The notes: generated by a model not told the origin, from the sequence alone. Counted from the first letter of the stretch, positions 12,299-24,915 are shown. The stretch is DNA of 64,000 bases from Coriaria nepalensis (GCA_027186245.1 CP114483.1:33017642-33081641), one strand, 5' to 3'. A program made the numbers and translations.

Positions 12299-14437
12299 CT
12301 ATATCCTGTGCAACTTGAATCTTGATACGGGTTTTGAAGGTAAAGACACAGAAGACTGCAAAGTGACCAAATGTAAAAAGCTTTGGGGTGTAAGAAAAAG
12401 ACGACATGGTCTTTGAAGAGTGGAAAAGACGAGAAGCTCTACTTTATTAGCATAAGAAATGAGAAAAATCTACCTGTGAAGATGTTGATGGAAGGCCCTC
12501 GGCATTTTTCGGATTGATATATGTACGCTCCACGATGGATCCCAGAAAAGCCTACGCAAAACAGAAACTCAATTGTGATTAGGAGGGGGTCTCAAACTAT
12601 TAATGCTAAGTAAATTCATTTACAATGATATTTCATGGAAAAGGAACTACCTTTTGACTATCAATTTCTGATTTTGAACTCCTTTGAGACATCTGATAAA
12701 CAAACATAAATTCACAAAGCAAGCAGACAGTCGGATGCAAATTTCTGGTTTGTTATTTTACATGAAAGCTATTCAGAATGAGAACAAAAGCTAAGATACC
12801 TCATTTGTTGATGGAACAACTGCTTGAACACTTTCCTCTACTTTTTTATGAAACATCTCAGCTTTGTTATCTGAAGTAGACTTGCTTACATTTTCTACCG
12901 AACTTCTTCGATTTGATGCATTATCTTGAAGAAATCTCACTTTTGACTGACTGGTAGAACCTCGTCGATACATAACCTCTTCCCCACCTATATTTTCATC
13001 CTCCTGAAAAGTTCCAAATTTGATCAGTAATTAAGAATAGACAAAAACTCATGAGCAATTCAAATGTGCTTACAACTACCTCCAGATAGCTGCAATTATC
13101 TTCAAGCTTCTGATCAGAAAATCCATCAAAAAGGGGTTTGGTTTGCACATCTTCAAGAAGCTTCTGATCAGAAAATCTATCAAAAATGGGTTTGGTTTGC
13201 TCATCTTCATCGTTTTCATGATCCCCAAGATCTTCATCATCGGCATAGTCACTGCCAGCAGCAAGTTCCTCTTCCTCGAGTTCATCCAACCTGGACATCA
13301 GGCAGGCATACTCTTCATCTTCCTTCGCATTCTTGGCTGGAGAAAGAGAGAGAGTATCTTGCTTCACCGGACCTGAGATGGAGAAGTTGTCTCTTAGAAT
13401 GTTGAAACACCAAGCTTACATAAAGAAAGAAGGAATGAAAAGAAAGCAAGAGCTTGCCTGACTCCAAGGACTCCTCCACGTATTCCTCTGTTATCTCTAC
13501 AAGACCGTCCTATAAAAAGCAATTAAGAGTAGTAGATGAAGCAGCAAGAATAGAGCTAGATCCAGAGCAGAATCATGTGATAAAAATTTACCCACAGCAA
13601 AATACCTCTGACTTTTATTATGACCATAGATTTTTTATAACCCAGAAAAAAGAAGGTTTTTCGAACTCACTGCAGCTTCAGAAGCTGTAGAATCAAAAAA
13701 GGAAGCCTTGGCTTTAAAATCTCCGATCATGGCCTTGAGAGAATCGACTTGGGACTCCAAAGCCTTCCCTCTTCTTTTCAAGATATCGATAGTTTGCTTC
13801 GACGTTCTTTCGGCATAATATCCTTCTCCTAGGAGAACCTGTTGTTAAACTTATCATGGCGTAAATTCAAGACTCTTCAGAAAACACAATCAAGCCAAAA
13901 AGGAAAAAGAAAGAGCAAAATTGAACCTTAAATGTGCCAAAATTTTTCAATGCTGAACTCAACTGATTTAGTCTTACATTATCTTCTCCCATCAATTTTC
14001 CATTTTCTTCGAAATTAAAGAGATTTTCCTGGAAAATTAGTAATTGCAATATGAAAGAGGCGATTTACCATAAACTCATTGGTGTGTACCAGCCGTCCAG
14101 GGAAAAAGGCCGCCTTACCAAACGGAACCTATAGAACAAACCCTAGCTTCAAAATTTATCCACAAAAATCGACTAAACACATTGTAACTTGAAAAAAGCA
14201 CAGAGTCGTAGTGGAAATTACCATGATATCGTGGTGGAGATCTTCGGGAAGTTTCTGGACGAGGTTGATGAGGTTACTGTTATCGGAAATGAAGCCTCGA
14301 ACGCGGTCGACCTCCTTCTGCTTCTCGGCGAGAGTGTATAGCACGCGGTTCGCCGCCTTCTGTGCATCCTCTACAGGGAATAACGACGATAGTGACGTTA
14401 CCGTTCCTTTCGCACTCGCACCGACGATTTCTTCCAT
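12299..14437 (-). CDS. URI: URI / RPB5-interacting unconventional prefoldin
   Basis: Prefoldin-alpha-like scaffold expected to bind RPB5 and help assemble RNA polymerases and other complexes. Ten minus-strand exons: 14437-14222, 14128-14069, 14028-13927, 13838-13671, 13509-13458, 13372-13074, 13003-12800, 12692-12651, 12551-12474, 12355-12299 (TAG stop), giving 425 residues. The N-terminal 190 residues include a coiled coil (AEKQKEVDRVR) and the conserved VPFGKAAFFPGRLVHTNE motif. A very acidic middle region follows in exon 6. The C-terminus holds the family motifs AFLGSIVER and KPVSRFK. Intron 5 starts with GCAAGC, so it is a GC-AG intron. The exon 6 donor could also be 6 nt upstream (exon end 13080) without changing the frame. 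Exon 6 has a recent internal duplication of about 17 residues. From memory the Arabidopsis counterpart is At1g03760. Confidence 0.92.
13109..13211 (-). repeat. in-frame tandem duplication inside URI exon 6
   Basis: Two adjacent copies of about 50 bp each encode near-identical peptides of the form QTKPxFDxFSDQKL, differing at a few positions (IFDR versus LFDG) and in the short linker. The length change is a multiple of three, so the frame is kept. It lies in the acidic, probably disordered part of URI. Confidence 0.85.
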
Positions 14438-15113
14438 TCTTGCGGCAGTTGAGCTTCGAGTCGGAGAGTAGTCAGTGAGAGCGAAGAAGACGAGTAAAAA
14501 AAAGAATTTTGCAGACTTTTTTAAATCTTGGGGACTAAATGCGTAAAATAATTAGCTCAAGGGTTGATGAACAAACCCAAAACTATAGGAAAATTATAAT
14601 TTGGTACCCTACTTTTAGTTTATTGACGAAGAAATAAGAATTCACTACCGCTTTTGACATCTACTCTTTACTCTTTAACAAAAACAAAACCCCCAAATTG
14701 GAAACCCTAGTCAGCAGTATTCAATTCTCTTAATTCCAACCGCTCTATTATTATAATAATTTATTCCCCTCATTTTTATGTCGTTGTTGTGTAATAATCA
14801 TGCAGTATTCTTGCTTCGACAGCTATTTTCTGGTGAAGAAGAAGGCGCTTGGGTTTTTCCCCCTTTTCCTTATCCGTTGAGCTTTCACTTTCCAGCATCC
14901 GATCGGGGATTACGACTCCTTGTTTGTTCTTCTTTCCGGTAGCTCTTGTGCTTGTTGACTCCAATTGAAGCAACCAATCCGGAAAAACCGCTATTTTATT
15001 CAGCTCTATTACCTACTACTCTGTAATGGAATTTGTGCTTTTTCCTCTGGGATTGGGGAATTTAGTGGAGGCGAACTGGACTTGAAGAAAAATTTAGGGA
15101 TATCTTGTTTATT
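14438..15113. promoter_or_regulatory. bidirectional promoter region of URI and FLY
   Basis: 676 bp between the divergent start codons of URI (minus) and FLY (plus). It contains one AAACCCTA telo-box at about 14702-14709, a motif often found in promoters of growth-related plant genes. I see no clear TATA box. That both genes share control is an inference from the arrangement. Confidence 0.5.
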
Positions 15114-18100
15114 ATGGTGGGAAGGGAAATTTTGAGTTTTAAGGATTTCTGTTTGATTGTATTAGGGCTTTTTGTGGTCTCCCAGCATGTGGCGGGTCTA
15201 AGACCTTTGCGGGAGAGGGCTCAGTCGTGGGACGATGAGGTTAATTTTGATTCTTCCAGTTTTATTTATTTATTGGATTAGCCATGAAATTGTTGGTTTG
15301 TATGTATTAAAATTTTGTGAATTTCAGATGTGTCAATTGGTTGGATGATTAGACTTGTAGTTTGAGTAATTTGATGTTTGAGCTTTTGTGCTATGGAAAA
15401 ATGTATGTATACTTCTTAACATTTGATGGGTGTGGACAATTGTGGCCTTAACATGAAATCTGTAGACTGCATTGAGAAGGAAACGGTATATTTTCTAGGT
15501 AATTGAGGAATCACGAATGTCCCAGGTTGTGGGAAAACCATATTGAAACTACTTATTTAATCGGAGACGTGAGTAGTTTGTTTAGAATTTTGGGACAATC
15601 ATTTCAATTGACAATAGATGATATTGCATGTAAATCAATTATATTGTTATGCAATTTGTTGTGAAAATGATCTAGCTTGTGCTTTAAACAAAATAATTGA
15701 TCTGCCATCATGTTTCTTACCAAAACCTTACCTTAGTCTATGTTTTGCTTGTCGTTGTTATCTTATTGCAGTGGTTATATGTAAGAAAAGATGAGAGTGA
15801 TTTGGGTCCTTTTTCTCCATGGAACATCACGGGAACTTATAGAGGTTTGCCATTTATTTCATCCTTGCATATCCATGGAAGTTCTATTGAGAGCATCACA
15901 CTCTGATCCTTTCGCTTTTCTGTAGAAAATAATTGCTTGCATCTAAGGCAGAACCTGGATAATAACATGAGTGTGTTCATATGCATGGAAAGAACTAAAC
16001 TTTTTATTGTGAACCATCTCTCAAGTCACCAAATCTGAATCTACTTTATTAGAGTCAATTTTGTGCTTCATTTACTTGCATTAGATGGGAAGGTGTATCA
16101 ATCTGAGTATAAAAATATGTACTTTGGAATGTGAGTTGCAGGCTCATGGACATTTGTAGATTCCACAAATAGCTCTTCCAGATTTCCAGGGTTTAGGAAA
16201 TCTGATGGGAATTCTGTCATTGAACTAGTCAGCACACCGACAAAAATAAATGGTGTGCATTATGTTCAGGTGAGGGTTTTGGTGCCATTATTATTGACCT
16301 ATTGTATAGGACCAAGTAAACAAGTAATTAACTCTCTGCATAAAACAGATTAATTGCCGAAATGGTAAAATTATTTTGTTCTTGAGGCTAGATCACTTCT
16401 AGTGCATCTATTATTCTAAATTATTCCAAGGAAAAAGAATAAAACACTCGAATATGCTGTCTTTTCCTACCACTCTTTAGTGGAAAGCCTTATAGGTATT
16501 TACCTTACTCCTGACTTTCTTCCTTGACATATTTAATAGTATGTTTTTCTCCATCTTCTAATAGGGGGTGATTATCTTCCATGATGTATATGACGATAAA
16601 CATGATGTTAGTGGTGTTCAAATCAAAGTGGAAGGTGTGTATATATGGCCTTTTAGGCAGCTTCGGATGGTAGTTAACAGGTAATTCTCAAGTGTTATTA
16701 TGTTAATATTTTTTCTTTTTTTTTTTTGGGGAGGTGGTAGTTTTATTCTGTTGTCTTAAGATGCCTGATAAAGAAACATCTAAGTACATGGAGTGAAAAT
16801 ACTATCTAGAAATTCTTTGTTTGTATCTAAATATACTTTCTTGCACTTTTACTTTTCAGTGGAAAGGAGGGAGAAGTAAACCAGGAAGACGACTATATCT
16901 TATCGAATCCATATCATTTGGTAACTCTTTTTTCCTGAAGTCATCTATCTTTTCATTGTAGTTTGGCTTGCTAATTTTTAATGATAGAAGTGTTCCTCAA
17001 TTACTTTTATGATTTTCTTTAAGGTAGAACAACGGTTTACCAATATTAGTCATACATCTTAGATCAATATGTAAATCTCGCATAAATTTTCCGTCTTGTG
17101 AAATATCTTCCTTGATGTGCCTTTCTAGGAACTTACTTGTTACATGGATCACTTTTTTGAACAGCTTGGAGTTTTTTCATCTCAGTTGTTCCAAGATTCT
17201 TCTAGAGACAAGATATGGAGAAAGAAAAATTGTAATTTGCTTGCTACTTTACATTGAATTCCATTTTTCTGTCATGCAATTACTAAAAGTTTCTTTTGTC
17301 TTACTGCAGCGCCAATTTATGAAATGGAAAAACATTGTAATATTGAAATTGCTGCTCAGATCTCACGTTCCTCCCCTGCTCAAACTGGTACTTGAATTTT
17401 CTCAGCATCTCAATTCTTTTCTGTTCTCTTCCCCTGAAAATCCATGAATCAGTCATGTTTATTAATTGGATCTAAAAACAATTCCTCAAGATGGAGAAAA
17501 AGGAGTTATCTACATCACCATAATAACAATGCAACCTTGAAACCTTGAATCCATCATAATTGGACAGTTGTCGTAATAAACTGAGATTTGAATCAGATGG
17601 ACCACTATTAGGTTTCATATCTGTTCAACAACCAAGAACTTAGGATCAAGGATATATATCCGCCTGGTAAATGTTATTCTCTGTATTGGTATAAGGTTTC
17701 CTATTCATGACCATATGCATGTAGAGCAGGCTTCTTCACTGCTTTTTCTTGTCTGTATGCAACTTTTTTGGGGTAGGGGGTTGTTTGATCTACACCTTCA
17801 ATTGAATATTTTATTTATTGTTTCTCCGATTCCCTTTTTGTTGCATTTTGTCATCATTCTTATTTAGTTCTTTATCAGCTCTAGGAAAATAGCTTAATTT
17901 CAGCCTATATACATACGCCTTTCATGGATTGATTCCATAGTCTTAGGACCTGTGCGATTGAAAAGTAAATGCTTTTTTAAAAGAATTATCTCTATACTAA
18001 TATATTCTGATCAGCTTGTGGGTCATTATATATCAGTAGTAGATAGAGACCGGGATCGTTATTATTTAGAAGGGTTAATGGACAGTCCAGCTGTGGAGGA

Positions 18101-19932
18101 GGATGGAGATTGCTTCTCACCCTTACTATTAAATGCCACCTCTGTCAACATTGAGGTCTACTATAACAAAGCAGTGAACTATACCTTGATGGTTACTTTT
18201 GTATCCTTCCTTCAAGTTCTTCTACTAATTCGGCAAATGGAACATAGCAACACTCAGTCTGTAAGTAATCTTAGCTTGATCAATTCTGAAGGAAGAAAAA
18301 AATTATCCATCGATTTTGATAACAAATGGTATATTTAGAGTGGGAAGAAAAAGTACCTTTATCATATTTCTAGTTTCTTATTTTTGGATCATTGTTTGGC
18401 AGGGTGCTGCAAAAGTCTCAATATTAATGATTGGCCAACAAGCTATCATGGATGCTTATCTTTGCCTTCTCCATCTAACAGCGGGGATACTAGTTGGTAA
18501 ATAATTTTTTGTTTTCCCTAACTTCTGATTTCGTAAAATTGCTTATAAACATTTAATGCATAAATTGATCCTCGTGACATACTGTGGTAAGCTACTCTAA
18601 CTATTTTATCGTATGGAATTTTTGTCAATGGTGTTAAAGACCAAGAACCTTTTTTTATCCTTTTGCATTCATAGCCTCTTCATCTATGCTTATTCAGTAG
18701 CTTATATTAAAACTTGGAATAAGATGAAATCTTTATTATCATTTTTTATACTCTTTTTTTTTTTCCAGACTCAAGTTTGGTGTTCTTTTGCTTTCAGAAT
18801 CCTTGTTCAATGCTTTTGCAACTGCAGCTTTCTTCAAGTTTGTTGTGTTCTCAATTTTTGAGATGAGGTATCTTCTTGCCATATGGAAGGCTAGTCGGCC
18901 TATGAATAATGGGGAAGGCTGGGAGACTATGAGGCGTGAACTTTCAGTTCTATATAGCCGTTTCTGTGAGTGTCAATGCAAAAAAATACAGTTTTATATT
19001 TGTAAAGTTGAATTTCACTTCATGTAAACTCTTTTAAAAGGCTCCACTTGGACATTCTTATTAAATTGGGGTTTAACAAAACTGACTTTTAGAATAGTAT
19101 GTTTTAGTTATATTTTGCAGATCTAAACTGGAAAAGATAAGTGTTGCTGAAAATGGAGCCTAAGTCTAGATGAAATTATCTCCAAATACCCTTTGTTTAC
19201 CCTTTGATCTAACTGTCCTGAAATATTTGCAGATGGGATCCTTTTGGGAGGAATTCTCTTGATGTATGAGTTTCATAATTTTCTGAAGCCACTTCTTCTC
19301 CTCATGTACTCGTTTTGGATTCCTCAAATAATCACCAATGTTATCCGTGACTCGAGGAAACCTTTGCACCCGCATTACATCTTGGGCATGACTATGACAC
19401 GGCTTGCAATCCCTTTCTACATATTTGGCTGTCCTCACAACTTCATGCGTATTCAGCCCAATAAATCTTGGTGTGTTCTCTTAGGCATGTTTGCCAGTTT
19501 CCAAGTGGCAATTCTTCTTCTTCAGCACTATCTTGGATCACGCTGGTTCATTCCTCGTCAGGTTATAATTCAATAGTAACTTCTTTTTTTTCCCCTTACA
19601 ATTCCTCATTTGTATGATAATCGCTTGCAGATTCTCCCTGAGAAATATAGCTATTCCCGGAGGTTTGATCAGAGCGGAAACCATGCTATGGATTGTGTAA
19701 TTTGCATGACTGGCATTGACCATACACAACGACCTAACGATTGCATGGTATGCTTCATTCGATTTGTTAATTCGATTGTTATTATTTTATCAAGTTTTTC
19801 TTATTCGTAAATTATTGGGTCCTGTTACAGGTAACACCCTGTGATCATTTCTTCCATTCGGGTTGTTTACAAAGATGGATGGATATCAAGATGGAGTGTC
19901 CAACTTGCCGGCGTCCATTGCCTCCAGCTTAA
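15114..19932 (+). CDS. FLY: transmembrane RING-H2 E3 ubiquitin ligase, FLY1/FLY2 type
   Basis: Membrane E3 ligase of the FLYING SAUCER family (endomembrane RING proteins; Arabidopsis FLY1 affects pectin methylesterification in seed mucilage). Thirteen exons: 15114-15239, 15772-15844, 16142-16269, 16565-16680, 16860-16920, 17165-17231, 17310-17387, 18037-18260, 18403-18496, 18798-18965, 19233-19561, 19631-19747, 19831-19932, giving 560 residues. Residues 1-29 form a signal peptide. A lumenal N-terminal domain follows (PWNITGTYRG, GVYIWPFRQLRM). The central part has several hydrophobic membrane segments, including HLTAGILVESLFNAF. The C-terminal RING-H2 has ligands C510, C513, C531, H533, H536, C539, C550 and C553, and the protein ends PLPPA. 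All junctions are in phase. The least certain is the exon 8 acceptor: 18035-18036 was chosen because the stronger-looking AG at 18013-18014 would give a stop. FLY1 and FLY2 cannot be told apart here. Confidence 0.93.
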
Positions 19933-20370
19933 TCCTCTTCCACTTTTGTGTCTATATAGGATGAACTGACATTGTTTCCCAACTCACCCATTTCGGTAAA
20001 TAACTCAATCACACCAAAGTATTTATTTGTTTTCCATTGTTGATACCGGATCCTTCAATGAACTCGCAACTTTTTCCTTCAGGTTGGGAATTCAATCATA
20101 ATTCAGTGAAGAGTTCACGTTCGGGAGAAAAATGGTGTTACATAAAAATAATACCCAAATTTCAAACTGTAAAACAGTCTGTAAAAGATGTAGCTGATCT
20201 TTGTTTTGTTTGTAATCTAAGCAGTATATTTTTTTTGTACAATTAGAAAAATTCTATAGCATTTTGCAAATCTTTTCCCAATACAATCCTTTTTACGGCA
20301 ACTTTCGTCATAAACTTCTTATTGCATGTGTGTTCCTCTAGAAGTATATGCTAAAATAAGAGGTAAAAAT
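19933..20370. other. FLY 3' flank
   Basis: 3' UTR and downstream flank of FLY. No further gene or repeat is supported until the TTTAAG-rich repeats begin near 20375. Confidence 0.5.
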
Positions 20371-20374
20371 TGAT

Positions 20375-21135
20375 AGTCTAGTTAAGTTTTAGGTTTAAGG
20401 TTTAAGTATAAAGTTTAAAATCTAAATTTAAGGTTTTAATGTTTGTGTTTAGTATTTAAATTTTAAGATTGATGTGTAAGATTTTAAGTTTAAAAATGTA
20501 AAAGCATATTTACTATCTTACATCAAAATCATTTTTTCAGTCTGAGACAGAGTGACCAACTTAGATAGAAATCATGATTTTCTTTTCTTTTTTAAATTTA
20601 GGTTTAAGGTTTTTATTTAACATTTAATTTGGAGTATACGATTTTAAGTCTAAATTAAGGCTTTAATTCCAAGTTTATATTTAGGGATTTAAGTTTATAT
20701 TTAAGATTCTAAGCTTATATTTAGGGATTTAAGTTTAGATTTATGGTCTAAATTTTAGATTTAAAATTTATATTTAAGGTTAAAGTATAAAGTTTAAAAT
20801 TTAAGTTTAAGATTTTAGAGTATTTAATATTTAAATTTAAAGTTTGAAGTCTCAGTTTAAGTTAAATTTAAAAATATAAAAATATAAAAATATATTTATT
20901 GTTCCAGACTGAAATCATGAACCGAAATCATGATTTCTTGAACAAGGATTTCAGCCTGATCAACTCAAACCGAAATCATGATTTTGATTCATAATTTTGG
21001 TCTGAATTAGTCTCGCCGAAATCATGATTTTTTTTTCCTTTTTTTTTAGATTTAGGTTTATGGTTTTAATTCTTAAAGTAGGTTTTAAGTTTATGTTTAA
21101 GATTTTAAATTTAAATTTACGATCTAAATTTAGAA
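20375..21135. repeat. palindrome array in degenerate telomere-like DNA
   Basis: Long stretches of degenerate TTTAGG/TTTAAG-type repeats surround several copies of the palindrome GAAATCATGATTTC or one-base variants, at about 20568, 20911 (half), 20924, 20972 and 21018. Several copies are preceded by CCGA or by CAGACTGA/CAGTCTGA-like words. The same mix of palindromes and telomere-like DNA occurs at 23846-24800 and 36740-37250. There is no coding potential. Confidence 0.7.
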
Positions 21136-23845
21136 AAATAAACTAAAATAAAATTGCTTAAGTAAATAAAACGATATTCATATATCACAAAAAAAATTAA
21201 AAAAATACCTATAAATCTCACACATATCTATATAAATCACAAGTCATCTTATGCCTATATAATTTAATCATATCATCATTTATATACTTTAATAAGAACC
21301 TAATTATATAAAACTATATACACTTTATAATGTAAACCTCACGATCCCCTCCATTTTGGTATATAGATTTTGTGGCACTTCGACTATTTGTAAATCGAAG
21401 TAATCCTTTAGTTTCTTGTGATATTTCATGTATAATATGATCTTATACATTATGACTTGTGGTAAGATTTTTCATAATACCAAACATATTATAGTGACTT
21501 TAGTTATCTCCTGAAGATCTACACACGAATCTATTAGGTATATAGTCCAGGAGTGAAAGTTCACAACTAAAGCCACTCAATGCATACTTTTAAGGTTGAG
21601 CGGCATATACATACTATGCATATTGTCCCAACCGGGGCTTGCAGACTATTTTGCTATTCCCATAACGTAACTACAACTCAAAAGTCATAGTATTAGGACA
21701 TAATAATATCTGTTACCAAAAAGCCATAATTCTTATTTCCATACATACCTTATAAGCAATGAGTCATCTATTTATCATTTTTTATTTGTCACCCTAACCA
21801 TTATCACATTGAAGAGGTTGTCCACTATTGCTATAAGTTTTCTTACAATCCACGGGAATAATTTGGGATAATTTGTAATAGAATTCATTAGGGGGAAAAG
21901 AAAAAGAGCTAAACAATGTCATTTATAAAGAGAGGAAAAATGGAAAAAATAAAACTAAATTAACTTTTTTTTGGCCAAAAAAAATTAATTAATTAATAAC
22001 ATCAAATCTCACAATTTATAAAGAGAGGACAACGTACGCTGTTTTTCCTTTTTTTGCTCATAATTTTCTCAGCAACCAAACGGATTGCTAGAGAAAGAGT
22101 CGAAGCAAATAACAAATCAAGATCTTGAGAAAGAATTATATCAAAGCAAAAAGACCGCAAATCACTAACCAGTGAAGGCCGAGCGAGAGAGAGCACGAGA
22201 GAGAGAAAAAAAAATATCACTCGAGCGTGATTTTTCAAATTTAAAAATAAAGTATAATAAGTTAAATATTATTAACTAGAAAATAGAATAAAAAATTAGA
22301 TATAAAATTATATAAAAAATCATTATCTAGAATTTAAATATTAAAAATATTTAAGATAAATTTAAAGAAATGATGATTCTTTAAATGTAAATGTTCATAT
22401 AGAAAATCTAAAACTAACTCATCTAGACCTAATAATGCTTAATGAGCCTAACACAACTCAAATATAGAGAATGTGATTCAACTAATTTAGAAGAAAAAGA
22501 AGAAATCTAGTTACCCATTTTAAATTATGAGATTTTTTATGATATTATAGATTATGATATGAGCTTATAATATTATGTGATTTATTATATCATGGATCAC
22601 CTAATCTTTAGGGAACATTTCGTGTGACAAAATATGTTATATGGAAAAAAAAAAAAGAAAAAAAAAAAGAAAACAGAGATTATATTATCTAATTAATTAG
22701 TTAATTATTAAAGAATAAAAAAAAAAGAACTCATTCACAATATGGTTGTGACCAAATCTCATTTGGTCGGTCTGGGTAGAATGTATAATACTGATAATCA
22801 TGATTAAAGGTTTCGATCTCGATACCAATATTGGTTCTAGAAAGGTAAGATTGAGACCGATACTACCCTTTACTAATCCTAACAAGACTTTTATCAACTC
22901 CTAACAATATGAATATTTGGTTTCATTGTGAGCAAAAAATTATCAATCATATTTCAATGGCTCGTAATTTTAATCAAATCAAATCTCAATCGACCAATAC
23001 ATACTCGCAGTTGTCCTCCAAGTCAAACGTGTGCTCTCTCCTTTTTCTTTCCTTAATATTTATTATATTAAGTAATTAATTAAAAAAAATCTGCCAAAAA
23101 TAATTAATTAATTAAGTATCAAGGCAAAAAAAAAAAGTGTTAAATAATTAAGATTCATCGAGTAAAAGGTCTCCCAAGAGAAAATTTTCGACTCTTAAAG
23201 TCAACAAAATTTTTATTAATAGAAATGACCCTCTAATTTATATTTAAATTAAAAAAATTAATAAAATCTAAAATGACCGTAATGCCCTTAGTCAAAGTAG
23301 TATGTGAAATTACCATCCTACCCTCATCTCCTTCCTTCTTCCCCTTCTTTCCATTGCAATTGGATTTCCTGTTTTCATCACTTTTAATATGTTCTCTAAT
23401 ATTCATTTTTCTCCTTTGGCATTCATTTTTCTCCTTTGGTATGTTTAAAGATATTCTTGATTTCTCTTTCAATCATTGATGAATAATCACAAAAGAAACC
23501 GTGAATAATCACAAAAGATATTAAGCTTTCATTTTGTTTTGAAAATTGAGAAATTTGAGGTCTGTAATAACTTCACCAAATCTACGTTTAAGTTGCAAGT
23601 TTGATATGCTCAATGGGTGGACATGGTTCCTCATTATTTTTCTTTACAATCAATATTATTGATCTGACTTTTTTTCATTGATCCTTGTATAGAAATGAAC
23701 ACTATTTGTAATTATATATTGTGAATGGAAGGAGAATTTGAACCGACTAGAGAAAAAGAAGTCGTTGTATTAGCATGAAAGAAGGACATATTGGTCAGTT
23801 GACTTTTAGAAATTGAGAGTTTTAGCATTTTATCGTCTCATTCAT
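21136..23845. other. intergenic, probably transposon-derived, no gene recognised
   Basis: About 2.7 kb of AT-rich DNA. The part at 21340-21720 is less AT-rich and reads like old retrotransposon sequence, but no domain could be named. Only short open frames occur, without family motifs. Tracts of A at 22645-22670, CT/GA at about 22180-22210 and pyrimidine-rich sequence at 23310-23450 are present. Confidence 0.4.
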
Positions 23846-24207
23846 GATTGCTCGATGGTTACCTAAAGAAGCCATTGAGCAATTAGGAGTTGAATGTAGA
23901 ATGCTAATATTTTGTTACAATTTTCTCAAATTCTCGATGACTTATTCTTAAAGGATTCATCGAGCAATTGAGATTTAAATACGGAATGCTAACATTCTTT
24001 TCTAATTTTTAGGATTGCTCGATGACTCCTTTAAGAATAAGTCATTGAGAAATCATGATTTGAATACATAATGCTAGCATTTTGTTCTGATTTTTTCGAT
24101 TGCTAGATTACTCCTTTAAGAAAGAGGCATCGAGCAATCAGGAAAATCCAAACAAAATATTGTCATTCTGATCTAATTTACCGATTGCTCGATGACTCCT
24201 TTAAGAG
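23846..24207. repeat. tandem array of ~84-bp hairpin units (GATTGCTCGATGAC...)
   Basis: Five units start at about 23846, 23929, 24013, 24098 and 24183, a spacing of 83-85 bp. Each full unit opens with a version of GATTGCTCGATGACTCCTTT and is followed 20-25 bp later by its reverse complement (AAGxCATCGAGCAATC), so each unit can fold into a stem-loop. The last is cut after its first arm and runs straight into telomere-like repeats. Linkers share the words GAATGCTAxCATTxTxTT. Related single hairpins lie at 24840-24885, 25835-25905 and 40150-40225. Confidence 0.8.
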
Positions 24208-24800
24208 TTTAGGGTTAAGATTTAAGATGAAAAATCTAACACTTAGTGTTTCTTAAACTTTAGGACTTAAAGCTTAAGATTAATATAAAATGACATATAG
24301 TTCAAGGTTTAGGGTTTAGGGTTAAAGGACCAAGACTTAAGGTTTAGGGTTAAGATGAAAGGACCAAGACTTAAGGGTTTATGGTTAAAGTCTTAAAGTT
24401 TAGGATTTAGTATGGATTTGTTATAATTATGCTTTAGGGTTAAAGACTTAGGGTTTAGGATTTAGTATAGATTTGTTAGAATTATGGTTTAAGGGTTGAC
24501 TTAGGGTTTAGAGTTAAAATATTGGGGTTTAGGGTTTAGAGTTTAATATGGATTTGTTAGAATTATGAATTAGGGTTAAAAATTTAGGGTTATAGATTAA
24601 AAATTAGGATTTAGGATTAAAGACTTAGGATTTAAGGTTAAAGTCTTAAGATTTAGTATGAATTTTTTAGAATTATGATTTGGGGTTAAAGATTTACGGT
24701 TAGGGATTAAAACTTAAGATTTACAGTTAAAAATAGGGTTTAGGAATTAAGATAAGATTTAGAGTTAAAATCTTAAAATTTATGGTTAAAGACTTAGGAA
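24208..24800 (+). repeat. degenerate telomere-like repeats (TTTAGGG-related)
   Basis: About 600 bp made largely of TTTAGGGTT, GGTTTAGGG, GGTTAAAG and ACTTAAGGTTTAGGG words in one orientation, with some higher-order repetition (for example, the GGACCAAGACTTAAGG phrase occurs twice). The repeats are too diverged to be a recent telomere. They follow directly after the 84-bp hairpin array. The 36930-37060 stretch holds the complementary CCTTAAACC type. Confidence 0.8.
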
Positions 24801-24805
24801 TAAGG

Positions 24806-24915
24806 GCACATGCTTAAAATCCAATGTCCCTTATTTCTAATTGCTCGAGAAATGCTTCCAGAAACATCTCGAGCATTTGGAAATAAAGACACATACTTAA
24901 AAATCCATTGTCCCC
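24806..24915. repeat. CTCGAG hairpin flanked by direct repeats
   Basis: A hairpin whose arms read TTATTTCTAATTGCTCGAGA and the near-reverse complement TCTCGAGCATTTGGAAATAA. It is flanked by two copies of a roughly 25-bp phrase beginning CACATGCTTAAAATCCA. It is a relative of the hairpins in the neighbouring array. Confidence 0.65.

Noticed and set aside
22002..22238. 78-residue minus-strand frame with hydrophobic start
   Set aside because: It lies over GA-rich and AT-rich DNA without homology that I recognise or supporting splice context.
23846..24207. CRISPR-like array
   Set aside because: Regular spacing is present, but the units are homologous over their full length, with no unique spacers, and the genome is a plant nuclear one.
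24208..24800. interstitial telomere from a recent chromosome fusion
   Set aside because: The repeats are strongly diverged and mixed with other words, and the window is internally syntenic on both sides. They look like part of a repeat family.
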